From Reclinomonas americana ATCC 50394 (lineage: Eukaryota; Jakobida; Jakobea; Jakobida), in the NCBI GenBank assembly GCA_048213135.1, contig PS015035.1, positions 147,146 through 184,230 on the forward strand: a stretch of DNA of 37,085 bases, in the 5' to 3' direction. The position numbers and the translations under genes are program-made. Shown here piece after piece: positions 11,401 through 20,800 of the stretch. The notes beneath the pieces were generated by a model, which did not search any database, was not told where the DNA came from, and saw only the letters and a program-made list of their open reading frames with translations. Numbering within the stretch: the first letter of the stretch is position 1; the number at the start of each line of letters is the position of its first letter.

Positions 11401-14400
11401 NNNNNNNNNNNNNNNNNNNNNNNNNNNNNNNNNNNNNNNNNNNNNNATCCCGCATCGCAGGCCCTGCTCTATCAGCAAGAGTTGGCGCAAATGAAGGCGG
11501 CTGCCGATCGACAGCAGTCGTCGCACGACACGGCGCTCGACGAGCTGCGTGCGGCGCTCAATGACTTCCGCTCGCGCGCCGAGCGCGACAAGGCGGAGGA
11601 GGCGCGCAAGCTGGGCGACAAACTCTTGGCGTACACCTCGCACGCCTCCGACAAGGACGCCGAGGTCAATGCCCTCCGACGCGAGTTGGAGGCCACTCGT
11701 CGCTCACTCGCCAACATGGCGGAACGCGAAGAGGTGGCCACGCAAAAGGCACTGCTGGCGGAGAAGGAGCTGCGCCTGTTGCACCAGGTCAGCGCTGCGG
11801 AGCTGGCGGAGCGCGATGGTCAGACCCGCGCCCTCAACCAGGCCGTGGACGACATGAACAGCCGACTGGAGCGCGGCGAAAAGTCGCATGCCACGCTGAC
11901 CGACTTGCAGGCTCACCTGCAGGAATTTGTGAAGCGGGTGGCCTCCAAGGATGCCGAGCTGGCGGCGCTGCGTGGTCAACTGCAGCGTACCGAACTCGAC
12001 CTGGAGGCCAGTCGCGAGCGAGAGGAGGAGGCCTCACGCCGTCTGGCTCTGGCGCAGCGGGAGCTGGCGGCGGTGCACTCGCACACGTCGCGTGCCGAAC
12101 GCGCTGGGCAGGAGGCTCAATCGGAACTGCTGCGTGCGCTGGGTCGCGTGGAGGAGGAGAGCCGCACATCGGCAGTGACCTCGGCGTCGGTGATGGCGCT
12201 GCGTGCCGAAATGGAAAAGCTGTCTGCGGTGCGTTTCTGATTCCCCTTCCCTTTCTCTTGTGCTTTCCCCCNNNNNNNNNNNNNNNNNNNNTCCAGTGCA
12301 CGCGCCGAACCCTCGCGCACCGCAATCTCCTGCTGCAGATTGGCAATCAGCCGCTCCGCGTCCGCCTCGCGCTCGCGAGCCAGTGCCAAGTCCGTCGAGG
12401 CCTGCTCGAGCTTGCCGCGCGTCTCGTCCAGCTCCTGCACCAGCGAGCCAAGGAACTCGTCGTACACGGCAATCTTCTTCACCAGCTCGTCCATGGTCTG
12501 CGTGGTGATGCGTCCACGGCCAGATTCCTCCTTCAGCTTCACCTTGGTGGCGTCGATTTCACGGCGCACCACCTCCAGGTCCTGCTCGTTCTCCCGCGTC
12601 GAGCGCTCCAGCAGCGCCAACTCGCGAGTAAGCTGCGAGATCTTGTCCGAGGCCAGGCGCTCCCGCTCTTCCACCTCACGCAGGCGGCTGTTCTCCGCCT
12701 TGAGTGCCGCCACTTCGCTGTTGCGCGCCTCGAGAGCCCGCGCGTGTGCGTTGAGCTGCTGCTGCAACTCGCTCAGCGTCTGACTCACGTCCTGCGACTG
12801 GCCGAGCTTGCTCCGCAGGCTGTCCACAGAGTGCTCGAGTGCGNNNNNNNNNNNNNNNNNNNNNNNNNNNNNNNNNNNNNNNNNNNNNNNNNNNNNNNNN
12901 NNNNNNNNNNNNNNNNNNNNNNNNNNNNNNNNNNNNNNNNNNNNNNNNNNNNNNNNNNNNNNNNNNNNNNNNNNNNNNNNNNNNNNNNNNNNNNNNNNNN
13001 NNNNNNNNNNNNNNNNNNNNNNNNNNNNNNNNNNNNNNNNNNNNNNNNNNNNNNNNNNNNNNNNNNNNNNNNNNNNNNNNNNNNNNNNNNNNNNNNNNNN
13101 NNNNNNNNNNNNNNNNNNNNNNNNNNNNNNNNNNNNNNNNNNNNNNNNNNNNNNNNNNNNNNNNNNNNNNNNNNNNNNNNNNNNNNNNNNNNNNNNNNNN
13201 NNNNNNNNNNNNNNNNNNNNNNNNNNNNNNNNNNNNNNNNNNNNNNNNNNNNNNNNNNNNNNNNNNNNNNNNNNNNNNNNNNNNNNNNNNNNNNNNNNNN
13301 NNNNNNNNNNNNNNNNNNNNNNNNNNNNNNNNNNNNNNNNNNNNNNNNNNNNNNNNNNNNNNNNNNNNNNNNNNNNNNNNNNNNNNNNNNNNNNNNNNNN
13401 NNNNNNNNNNNNNNNNNNNNNNNNNNNNNNNNNNNNNNNNNNNNNNNNNNNNNNNNNNNNNNNNNNNNNNNNNNNNNNNNNNNNNNNNNNNNNNNNNNNN
13501 NNNNNNNNNNNNNNNNNNNNNNNNNNNNNNNNNNNNNNNNNNNCCGACTGTCTTTTGCGCGTCGAGCTGCGCAGAGTTGTTGTAGTGCTCCAACTGCGCC
13601 AGTTCGTGCTCCAGCTGTCGGATCTTGTCGGATCCCTGCCGTTCGCGCTCGCGCACCTCCTTCAGCTCGTCGTACGCATTGGTGAGCTCGCCTTGCAACC
13701 GGTACACACTCTTGCGAGCCGTGCTCAGCTCTTGCGACATGCGTTCCATTCTGTATGGGCGCGGTTAGTACCAGCAGCAACAGGACAAGAGCGAGCGAAG
13801 AGAGAGGGAGGGGGGGGGCGGACACGAAACTGCGAATCAAAGGTCGAGGACGGCGCAGCAAACACCACGGCCTCTCGTGGCGGCTCCGGACGCAGGTCGT
13901 CGGCAGCACGTTGCATGCGACGCAGCTCGGCATTGAGCGTGGACACCTGTGGCATGCGCGTGAGCACACCTGTCTGTTTCTTTGGAAAGGAGAAACACAC
14001 TCACCTTGTCGACAGCAGAGGCCTCACGCTCCTGCAACTGGGCGCAGTCCTTCTTCAGCTGCGACACCTCGCGGTCGAGCTTGAACACCTGTGTGTGTTT
14101 GCGTGCCGACACAGCAGAGCGTTGGTTGTCGAGTCACTTGCACAACAACACAACACAGAGCGACTAACGCACCTCCTCCTTCAGGTGGCGAATCTCCACA
14201 TCCTTGGCGCGCAGCTCATTGGCGTGCACCTCGTCGGACGAGGCATCCGAGCGCATGCGCGCAATCTGCGAATCACGCTCGCGCAAGTTTTTCTCCAGGC
14301 GGGCTGCGCAGTCGAGATGACAGTCGTGAGGACCATTGAAACAAACGAACACATCAGAGCTCTGTGTACGTGCTTGCTCAACGCACCAAGTTCCTGCTGC

Positions 14401-17008
14401 TGTCGCGACATGTCATTTTCCATGCGCTTCAGCTTGTCCACCAGGCGCTCGTTCTCGTCCTGCAAATGCGTGCTCGACTCCTCCATCACGGACAGTCGCT
14501 GCCGCAGCTCATTGTCGCCAGTGACGCGCTCCGTGCCGCTCGATGGTCGCACGCGGAGCGAGAGCAGCGAGGCCGGGGCTGCCGCGGTCACAGCAGACGA
14601 GCCCGAAGCGGTGCTGCGGGTGGCCGACGACGGTCGGGTCGGCACGTTCTCCTTGCTCAGTTGCCTCGCAATCTCTTCACGCTCACGGCTCACCGCCTAC
14701 ACGTTGCGCCAACAGGTGAGTCAGCAGGCAGAATGGAGCGGGCTGAACAATGTCATGCACGCACCTCCTTGCGCTCCAGTGTGGCCTTCTCGCGCGCCTC
14801 CATGGCAGTCTCCATGTTGGCACGGAAAGCGTCAATCGCTCGGCGTCGCTCCGTGTCGTTGTCGCTCATCAGAGGCGCCAACGCGGCCGGGAGGGCCTCA
14901 CGGACCTCGTTGCGCTTGCCGCCGCTGCGGTCCTCCTACACGAACACGCGTGTGAGAGACTTGCGCGCGCTTGTGCGATAATGGTAGAAATTTCCCTTAC
15001 CGTGCACTTGATCAGCGTCTCCACAGCCATCTTTCGCACCTCCACGTCCTCGTCCTCGGCAAACTCCGCAATCGCCTTGAGCGACTGCTCGCGCGTCCTC
15101 TCCACCATCATGTTTCCGTCGACACACATGTGGTACACGCCCTTTATGGCGTGGCGCTTGGTCTTGATGTCGCGCGAGACCAGCGACTTGAGAATTGCAC
15201 TGCCGGCACCGAGAGCCATGACAGCGGCGCGGTTCGCCTCCTCCATCACCATAAACGAGAGTGCGCCCATGGCGTACCTGGCGATCGACACAGCGAATGA
15301 GCAACAAGCAAGCAAGCAAACAGCGAGAAGAGGAAAAGTGCAGCTCACCGACGAGCCTCCGGCTCACGGCCCTTGAAGCACTCCAACACAATCTGCACAC
15401 CGTCAACTGACGGCACGGCCGCATTGCTGCGCCATACAACAGGGTGAGTGTGTGTGGGAAAGGGCGAAGGCCTCGCCCTTTTTTCTCAAACGCAGACTCA
15501 ACTTGGCCGGATCCTGGCACATGTGCATGGTTGTGGCCAGAGCGTAGCAGCGAGCCTCCAAATCCGAGTCCTTGGTCAGTCGCAGCAACACCGGCAGCGC
15601 ACCGATGCGTCCAAGTGTGGCACGCGTGCGCTCTCCCAGGGACGCATTGCACAGACACCGCAGACCGAACCGCCGACTCTCCACATCTTGCGTGTTGCTC
15701 ACACAAAACAAAATCTCCTCGAGACCACCTGCGACACGCGCGCGCGCCGTGATGAGCAACCAGCGAGGAGGAGTGGGAAACAGGAAGGAGTAAATGATGC
15801 TTGCCGAACCTTCCTGGATCAACTGCGACTCGTTGTCTTCGTCGCTGTTAGAACAAACACACAAAGGTGTCAGAGTGCACTTGGTGAAGAAAATAGCACA
15901 TGTTGTCACCCCAACGCACCTGGCCAGGTTGATCAAACTGCACAACACGCGAGCCATTTGAGTTGATGAGTACACACAGGAGGAGGAGGAGGAGGAGGAA
16001 GAGGAAGGGGAAACAACGCACCTCGCAAGCGCATAGCGCTGCGTTTCTGGATCGTCCACCTTCAAGCATTCGATGACATTGCGAATGCATCCGAGCGGGC
16101 GGAACTGCATCTTATTCTGTGGAAGCGGGTGTCAGCCACCGCCATAGAGCACACAATAAAAGGAAGCGCGCGGCGCGCAACTTCGACGTTGATGGACAGG
16201 TTGCACACCTGCAAATCATTATGCACACAGAAAAGTGTGAGAAACACACACGGGAGAGAATCTGTGAAACTGCGACACGCACTGTTCGCAGAGCATCACG
16301 GCGAGTGCGAATGTCCTCAGCGAGGAGACACTGCACAATGAGCGGGAGACCGCCCTGCAGGCGGATTTCCACCTTGTTGATGTCGTGGATGCTCAGGTTG
16401 CACAGCGAGCTGCGACACCCGACAAATCAGCCACAAGAGAGTACGAAGAAATGGGCAAAGCGTGTGCGCACCGCAACGCGACACGCGTAATCTCGATATC
16501 CTGCGTGCCGCTGGAGAGGCAGTCGAGAATCGCTCCCACGCCGCCCAATCGCAAAATCTCCTTGCAGCTCGGCTCCTCAAAACTCATATTACACAGCAGA
16601 CGCAGGCACAGCTTCTGCACATCGTACGAATCCACAGAGAGCCACTCCACAAGAATATCCAAGCCACCCTGCTGTCGAATCTCCTCGCGGTATTGCGCTG
16701 GATGACGATCGCCATCAGCGTCGCAAAATAGAAACCCACATATACACACACACGCAAACCGCGAACTGACCATGCTGACTGATCTTCCACAAGATCCACA
16801 GTCCATCGCGCTGCGATGCTGCGTCGCCCTCGGTCAACATCTCCAGGAACTTGTCGACGCAGTTGTTGTGCTCAATGTTGACATGAAGCGATTCTGTCAC
16901 AAGAGAGAGAGAGTGAGTCAGGGCGCCAATGTCACTCTTTTGCGTGTGCGACTCACCATCGATTGTGATGCGACCGACTTCGGCCTGCCCCGCAGGCCGT
17001 GCGCGCTC
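567..17008 (-). CDS. Giant armadillo / coiled-coil / armadillo protein (5' and 3' ends incomplete)
   Basis: One multi-exon gene read right to left. Phase-compatible GT-AG introns join an N-terminal ARM array (14936-17008), a very long coiled coil (about 2465-14935) and a C-terminal ARM array (567-2460). Resolved exons total about 11.3 kb, or about 3,780 residues, and more sequence is hidden in N runs. The first recognisable exon (16957-17008) has an acceptor before it (TAACAG, with an in-frame stop upstream), so the initiator ATG lies in an unidentified upstream exon. The last exon (567-580) runs into a gap. I know no named family with ARM arrays at both ends of such a coil. By analogy with other ARM and giant coiled-coil proteins, a structural or cytoskeletal scaffold is likely, but that is inference. 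The long + strand open frames over this region are antisense shadows of the coiled coil. Confidence 0.85.
2711..3707. other. Assembly gap (997 N) inside the coiled coil
   Basis: A run of N. Coiled coil (DPRARIPD at the right edge) lies on its 5' side and the Ala/Pro linker on its 3' side, so it probably hides further rod sequence. Confidence 0.95.
5361..5831. other. Assembly gap (471 N) inside the coiled coil
   Basis: A run of N with coiled coil on both sides in the same strand. It may hide an intron as well as coding sequence. A 26-N gap at 4933-4958 lies in the next exon. Confidence 0.95.
8583..8780. other. Assembly gap (198 N) inside the coiled coil
   Basis: A run of N between two coiled-coil exon pieces (8561-8582 and 8781-9137). 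The strand is unchanged across it. Confidence 0.95.
11195..11446. other. Assembly gap (252 N) at the edge of an inverted block
   Basis: A run of N where the coding strand switches from - to +. On its left edge is an intron 3' end; on its right edge is mid-exon coil on the other strand. Confidence 0.95.
11447..12228 (+). CDS. Misoriented coiled-coil exon of the giant gene
   Basis: Between two gaps (11195-11446 and 12272-12291) the coding strand switches to +. It reads a clean heptad coil (for example AEREEVATQKALLAEKEL and SREREEEASRRLALAQREL) and ends at a GTGCGT donor at 12229, with intron sequence continuing to the gap. On the other side of gap 11195-11446, the - strand begins with intron sequence ending in CGTGCAG at 11168, followed by the exon from 11167. 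Turning the block around puts this exon, its donor and that acceptor in order. Both exon ends are phase 0 (GCG|GT and AG|GAA), so the frame is kept. The block is therefore read as an internal exon of the giant gene, placed backwards by the scaffolding. A separate nested gene is possible but much less likely. Confidence 0.85.
12844..13543. other. Assembly gap (700 N) inside the coiled coil
   Basis: A run of N with coil on both sides in the same - strand orientation (ending LDAQKTV on the 5' side, starting near ALEHSVD on the 3' side). Confidence 0.95.
14936..17008 (-). other. N-terminal ARM array of the giant protein (exons 2-11 resolved)
   Basis: Exons, from the 5' side: 16957-17008, 16771-16893, 16472-16697, 16283-16409, 16182-16208, 16022-16116, 15920-15937, 15810-15844, 15503-15728, 15349-15426 and 15001-15277; the next exon starts at 14935. 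They encode about ten ARM repeats, for example EEIRQQGGLDILVEWLSVDS, EIRLQGGLPLIVQCL and RIGALPVLLRLTKDSDLEAR, with helix 3 motifs CNMSFE, CNLSIH, CNLSIN and CNASLG. Three exons are very short (27, 18 and 35 nt) and fall exactly inside a repeat. Without the 18-nt exon (SLINLAS) helix 3 of that repeat would be lost, which supports its reality. Introns are 62-84 nt. All junctions keep the frame. Confidence 0.85.
15978..16010. repeat. AGG/CCT microsatellite in an intron of the giant gene
   Basis: About nine AGG units on the + strand, lying in intron 15938-16021 close to its donor. On the transcribed strand it is a CCT-rich pyrimidine run. Confidence 0.9.
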
Positions 17009-17753
17009 CTGTTATCAGAAACACACATGCCAAGTGAGCGCGCGGAGAAGCGGGGAAACAAACACAGAGTCCGATCTTCCGCATCATGTGAAATCGATAA
17101 ACGTGTCGCGTGCAACACACGCACTGGCGAACATGCTCCCTCTCTCTATATCACTCTCTCGCGTGCGCGTGTGCATTCTTTCTGCGCGCGTATGTATGCA
17201 CAACATTCATTCACACACAAAGAGCGATTGCAAACAGCGGAAACAAAGACACACACTCTCTCTCACGCACGCACGTATGCAGTCACGCTTCACACTCTCT
17301 CGCCACACGCACACACACACTCTCTCACTCTTTCTCCTCGCTCTTCCCGTCTCTCTCCGTCGAAAGTGAGCGTGAGATGGCACACACAAACTCACCGGTC
17401 GCGACATTTAACGCCCCTGAGTCTGTCACACGCACACACACGCACACACAAACACAAAGTGCAGCACGCTCCCTCGCACACACAAACACAAACAAACACA
17501 AACAAGCGAGCGTGGTTGGTGGTTCGTTGGCGAGCACTGTCCACACACATTGGCACTGTCCACCTTACGCGATTTTTGTGTGCGCGCGCGTTTTCTCTTC
17601 CGTCTCTCTCTCTCTCTGCGTGCGTGCGTGTGCACAACTCTCTCTCCCCCTCCTCTCTCTCTTGTCTTCGTCTCTCTCCCTCTCTCTGTGGTCAGCAAGT
17701 TCGCGACTCAAATTCCGCACGTTGCGCTGCGCGTGAGGCCTTCTGGGGACCCC
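17009..17753. promoter_or_regulatory. Divergent intergenic region between the giant ARM gene and the receptor-like gene
   Basis: These 745 bp separate two genes transcribed away from each other, so both promoters, both 5' UTRs and the missing first exon(s) of the giant gene must lie here. The sequence is low complexity: CA repeats (for example 17304-17320 and 17432-17458) and CT/TC tracts (17598-17619 and 17636-17690) on the + strand. The short open frames here are runs of V-C and R-E produced by these repeats and are not credible genes. I see no convincing TATA box. A pyrimidine tract followed by GTCAG near 17690-17697, just before the receptor ATG, could be the end of a 5' UTR intron. Confidence 0.5.
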
Positions 17754-17819
17754 ATGCGAGCGCTGCTCTTGCTGCTGCTGTTGCTGTTATCAGTGACAGT
17801 GGTGGCCAGCAGCAGCAGC
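17754..17819 (+). other. Signal peptide of the receptor-like protein
   Basis: The protein starts M-R-A followed by nine leucines, then SVTVVAS and a serine run. A positive n-region, hydrophobic core and small-residue end are typical of secretory signals; cleavage probably falls near residues 19-22. Confidence 0.85.
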
Positions 17820-20800
17820 AGCACTCATCGCCTTCTCCACCAGCACCACCACACTGCGCACGTGTTCGATTCAGATGCATGGATGACGATGATGAGGAAC
17901 ACCACTGCGCACGATGATAATGGCGCACGGATAGGCAACTATGCACTGTCGCGGTTGCCGGTGTGCTTTGTGGAACTGGAGAGCATCGACAGTGGCGGCA
18001 GAGTGATTGCAACGCGCGATGCTAATATCAGTGTGCGTGTCCGCATAAGCGGCGGCATCAATAACAGTGTCGACGATGGCGACAATGCTGGAGGTGGTGG
18101 CATTGCTGGTTTTGAGCTGTTGTCGTATGCGTTGCGTCGTCACGCTTTATTGTCTTCTGTGCATGTGTGTGTCTTTTGAGTTTGCATTGATCGTTGTTTG
18201 TGATATTGTGTGTGGGCCCGGGCAGTGATGAGACGAAGAGTGTTGTGCGTCGTCAGCTCGTTCGCATGCGAGTGCATGTGGAGACTCGGGAGGACGATGA
18301 GTGGACGGCGTGGTCGCTTGTTCGGCAGTCGTCGGTGCGGTATACAAGTGTGCATGTCCTGCCCTTTGTGTGTGTGTGTGTGTTGCACTCATTCCGCGCG
18401 CTCCGTGCAGAACTGCGGTCGTGCATCGTTTCTGATTGGCGGCGGCGGCTTCCCGTGGCGGCAACATGCCAACATGAGTGATGTCATTGAGTCGCACACG
18501 CCGCACGTGCAGGTGCTGCTGCGTGGACAGAGTGCGCCGACACGCACTGTGAAGAGCGAGGTGGTGCTCACGCGCGCCGACGAGCTCTCCGCCTTGCGTG
18601 TCACATATGCCGGCGTGTCGGTGCGCTCGGCTCGCATTGGGGACGACGGCGAGCTGCGGTTGCTGCTGGACGATGGCGAGCTGGTGGAGGAGGCGCCGGT
18701 GTTTTCGCAGGCGGCGCATGCGCTGGGCTCGGCCGACTTGCGTGGTGCTTTCGAGCTGCTCAGTGTGGCCGATGGCGAGGTGGTCGTCGGATTCCGCCTC
18801 ACTGGCGGCCACCCCGATCCAACCATGCCGCTGCACATTGATCCACCGTATCACTTTTGGGGTGCGTGACGACGTGTCAAGGTCGGTGTGTGACAATCAA
18901 TGTTCACTTCTGCTGGCTTGTCTCCACACAGGCTCGTTCTTTGGTAGCGTCGACAAGGACGACACGGCGACCAGTGTGGCCGTCTCGCCGTCGGGACTGA
19001 TTGGTATCGCTGGCTACACCTTGTCGCACACTCGCATGAACTCGTTCACTGTGCCAATGTCTTCCTGTTGCGTACTGCCAGCTGTCGCCTTTGTCATTGT
19101 TTGTGTACGTTGCCTCTCTCTCACGCTCCGTCACGGCACGCAAGATTCCGGAATTGTCGACACGGTGGCCTTTGCAGCCATTGTCGATCCGCAGACCTAC
19201 TCGTTGGTCAACATTGTTTACTATGGTGGATCTGGTGCGTCGTCGTGATCGTGCCAAGCGAGATGTGTGCCACTATTGCTCACCATTACACGTGCTCACA
19301 GGAAACGACGCCGCCAACAGGTATTCACCACCGCCTTCACCCATGATGCCAACACAGTTTCTGTCGTTTGTGTCATTCTCGTCTCCTACTCGCACAGCAT
19401 TGCATTTTCCTCGGCGGAAGACGTTGTGATTTGCGGTGCGTCACCAGCGGTCCTTCTTCTCTTCTGCACACATTATTCCTCATCTCCTTCTCTACTTTCT
19501 CCTTGCAATCAAAAAAACAAGGCACGACGACGTCACCGATTATTCCCACAAGCGTCGATGCGTGGCGACCGACCTCGGTCACCTCCAACTCGGGTATTGG
19601 ATTTGTGGCGCGACTGACGCAGCTGGGTGTTCTGGTTGGCGGCACCTACGTGACCAATGTCGGCGCAACCACATGCGAGTCGCTGGCACTCGACAGCCAG
19701 AACAATGTGTTCATCACCGGCCGCTTCAAGTCTCTAGATGCTGATCCCACCGTTGTCGACTGTGGCATGGGGTGCACCAGTGCGGTCATCTACGTTATGG
19801 TGTGTTGACGCCATCGATGCTGTTTTCTTTTGCGGATCACTCGCTCACCACTCCACCTGCCAGCGATTTGACCCCACTGCTCGCCTCCGCCAAACCTCCG
19901 CAGTCATGTTTCACACGAGCTCGGGCGAACTGAATGGCGACTCGCAGGGTGGTACGTGGGCAGCTTCTGTTAGTGGAGCACTGCTGCACACATCTTATGC
20001 TGTCGTCGCACACAGACCTGATTGCTGTGGACCCTGCGGATGACCAGGCTGTGTTTGTTCTTGGCCGCTCTCGAGCCACCAATCTTTACACTGTATTTGT
20101 GCGCGTCACTCTCTCTCTCTTTGTGTTATCATCGCTGCAAGTCTCACTCCGTGCTCTGCGCCTAGTCAACCTTTGGGTACCACAACGCCTTTCAAGTATC
20201 CAATCTTGTGGAGACCGCAGCCGTCGACCGCGCCGTTCTGCTGAGACTCGATGTCACCAACAACATCACGCTGGATGTGAGTGGCATTTCCCGGTGGAGT
20301 AATTAGTCTTGCGTGATGATTCTGAAGCGAGGTGTGCGACGCAGTACATTCAATTCATTGCCGCGGAGGCAGCGTACATTCCCGGAGCAGTGTCTACCGT
20401 TCCTTGCAGCACAATCGGCACGACTTTGCTGATCAATGGCACTTCTGTGTGGACTGCGGGTACGCCCCTTCCCCTCCCCCCCCCCCCCCCCCCCATCCGT
20501 GAATACCGCCAGAGCTGTCTTACAATCGTGCTTACAGTGGCCGCCGATATCAACATCCTCGTGTCAGCGTGCTCGTCCCCAACGCAATGTGTCACCAACC
20601 CATTGCAGGTGGCCGGTGGTCGCGAGGACAGGGGTGCATCCTATTCCCTTGGTGATCCTCAATTCTATCGCATCTACATTAGCGAGGTTCGCGTATGTTC
20701 TGCCGTGTCTGCGCGTATGGTGCAACCTCATCCTTTTTCATTCAGATGTACAAAGGGTCTGGTGCACCGCTGGTTTCTGGTTTCGCCACTCGAGTCAATC

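Larger units (their letters stand above)
2465..14935 (-). other. Coiled-coil rod of the giant protein
   Basis: Exons on the - strand: 14765-14935, 14387-14696, 14173-14303, 14005-14088, 13831-13946, 13544-13750, 12292-12843, [11447-12228 in inverted orientation], 10589-11167, 9222-10513 (with a 20-N gap), 8781-9137, 8561-8582, 7839-8503, 6728-7770, 6037-6654, 5832-5955, 5266-5360, 4345-5194 (with a 26-N gap), 4155-4273, 3708-4090 and 2460-2710. The translation is dominated by E, Q, R, K, L and A in heptad pattern with very few prolines. Exceptions are a Ser/Pro/Thr linker near 14560-14660 (just after the ARM array) and an Ala/Pro/Gly linker near 2560-2700 (just before the C-terminal ARMs). 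A motif of the form ER-E-x-x-A-x-x-R-x-x-x-L-x-x-E-L recurs, often exactly 98 residues apart. In the C-terminal half it continues as E-L-x-x-Q-x-x-[F/Y/H]. A myosin-like or golgin-like rod would look similar, but there is no motor domain and no GRIP domain. Confidence 0.85.

Noticed and set aside
17392-17698. - strand open frames with V-C-V-C and R-E-R-E runs
   Set aside because: Produced by CA and CT microsatellites in the intergenic region; no domain and no splice context.
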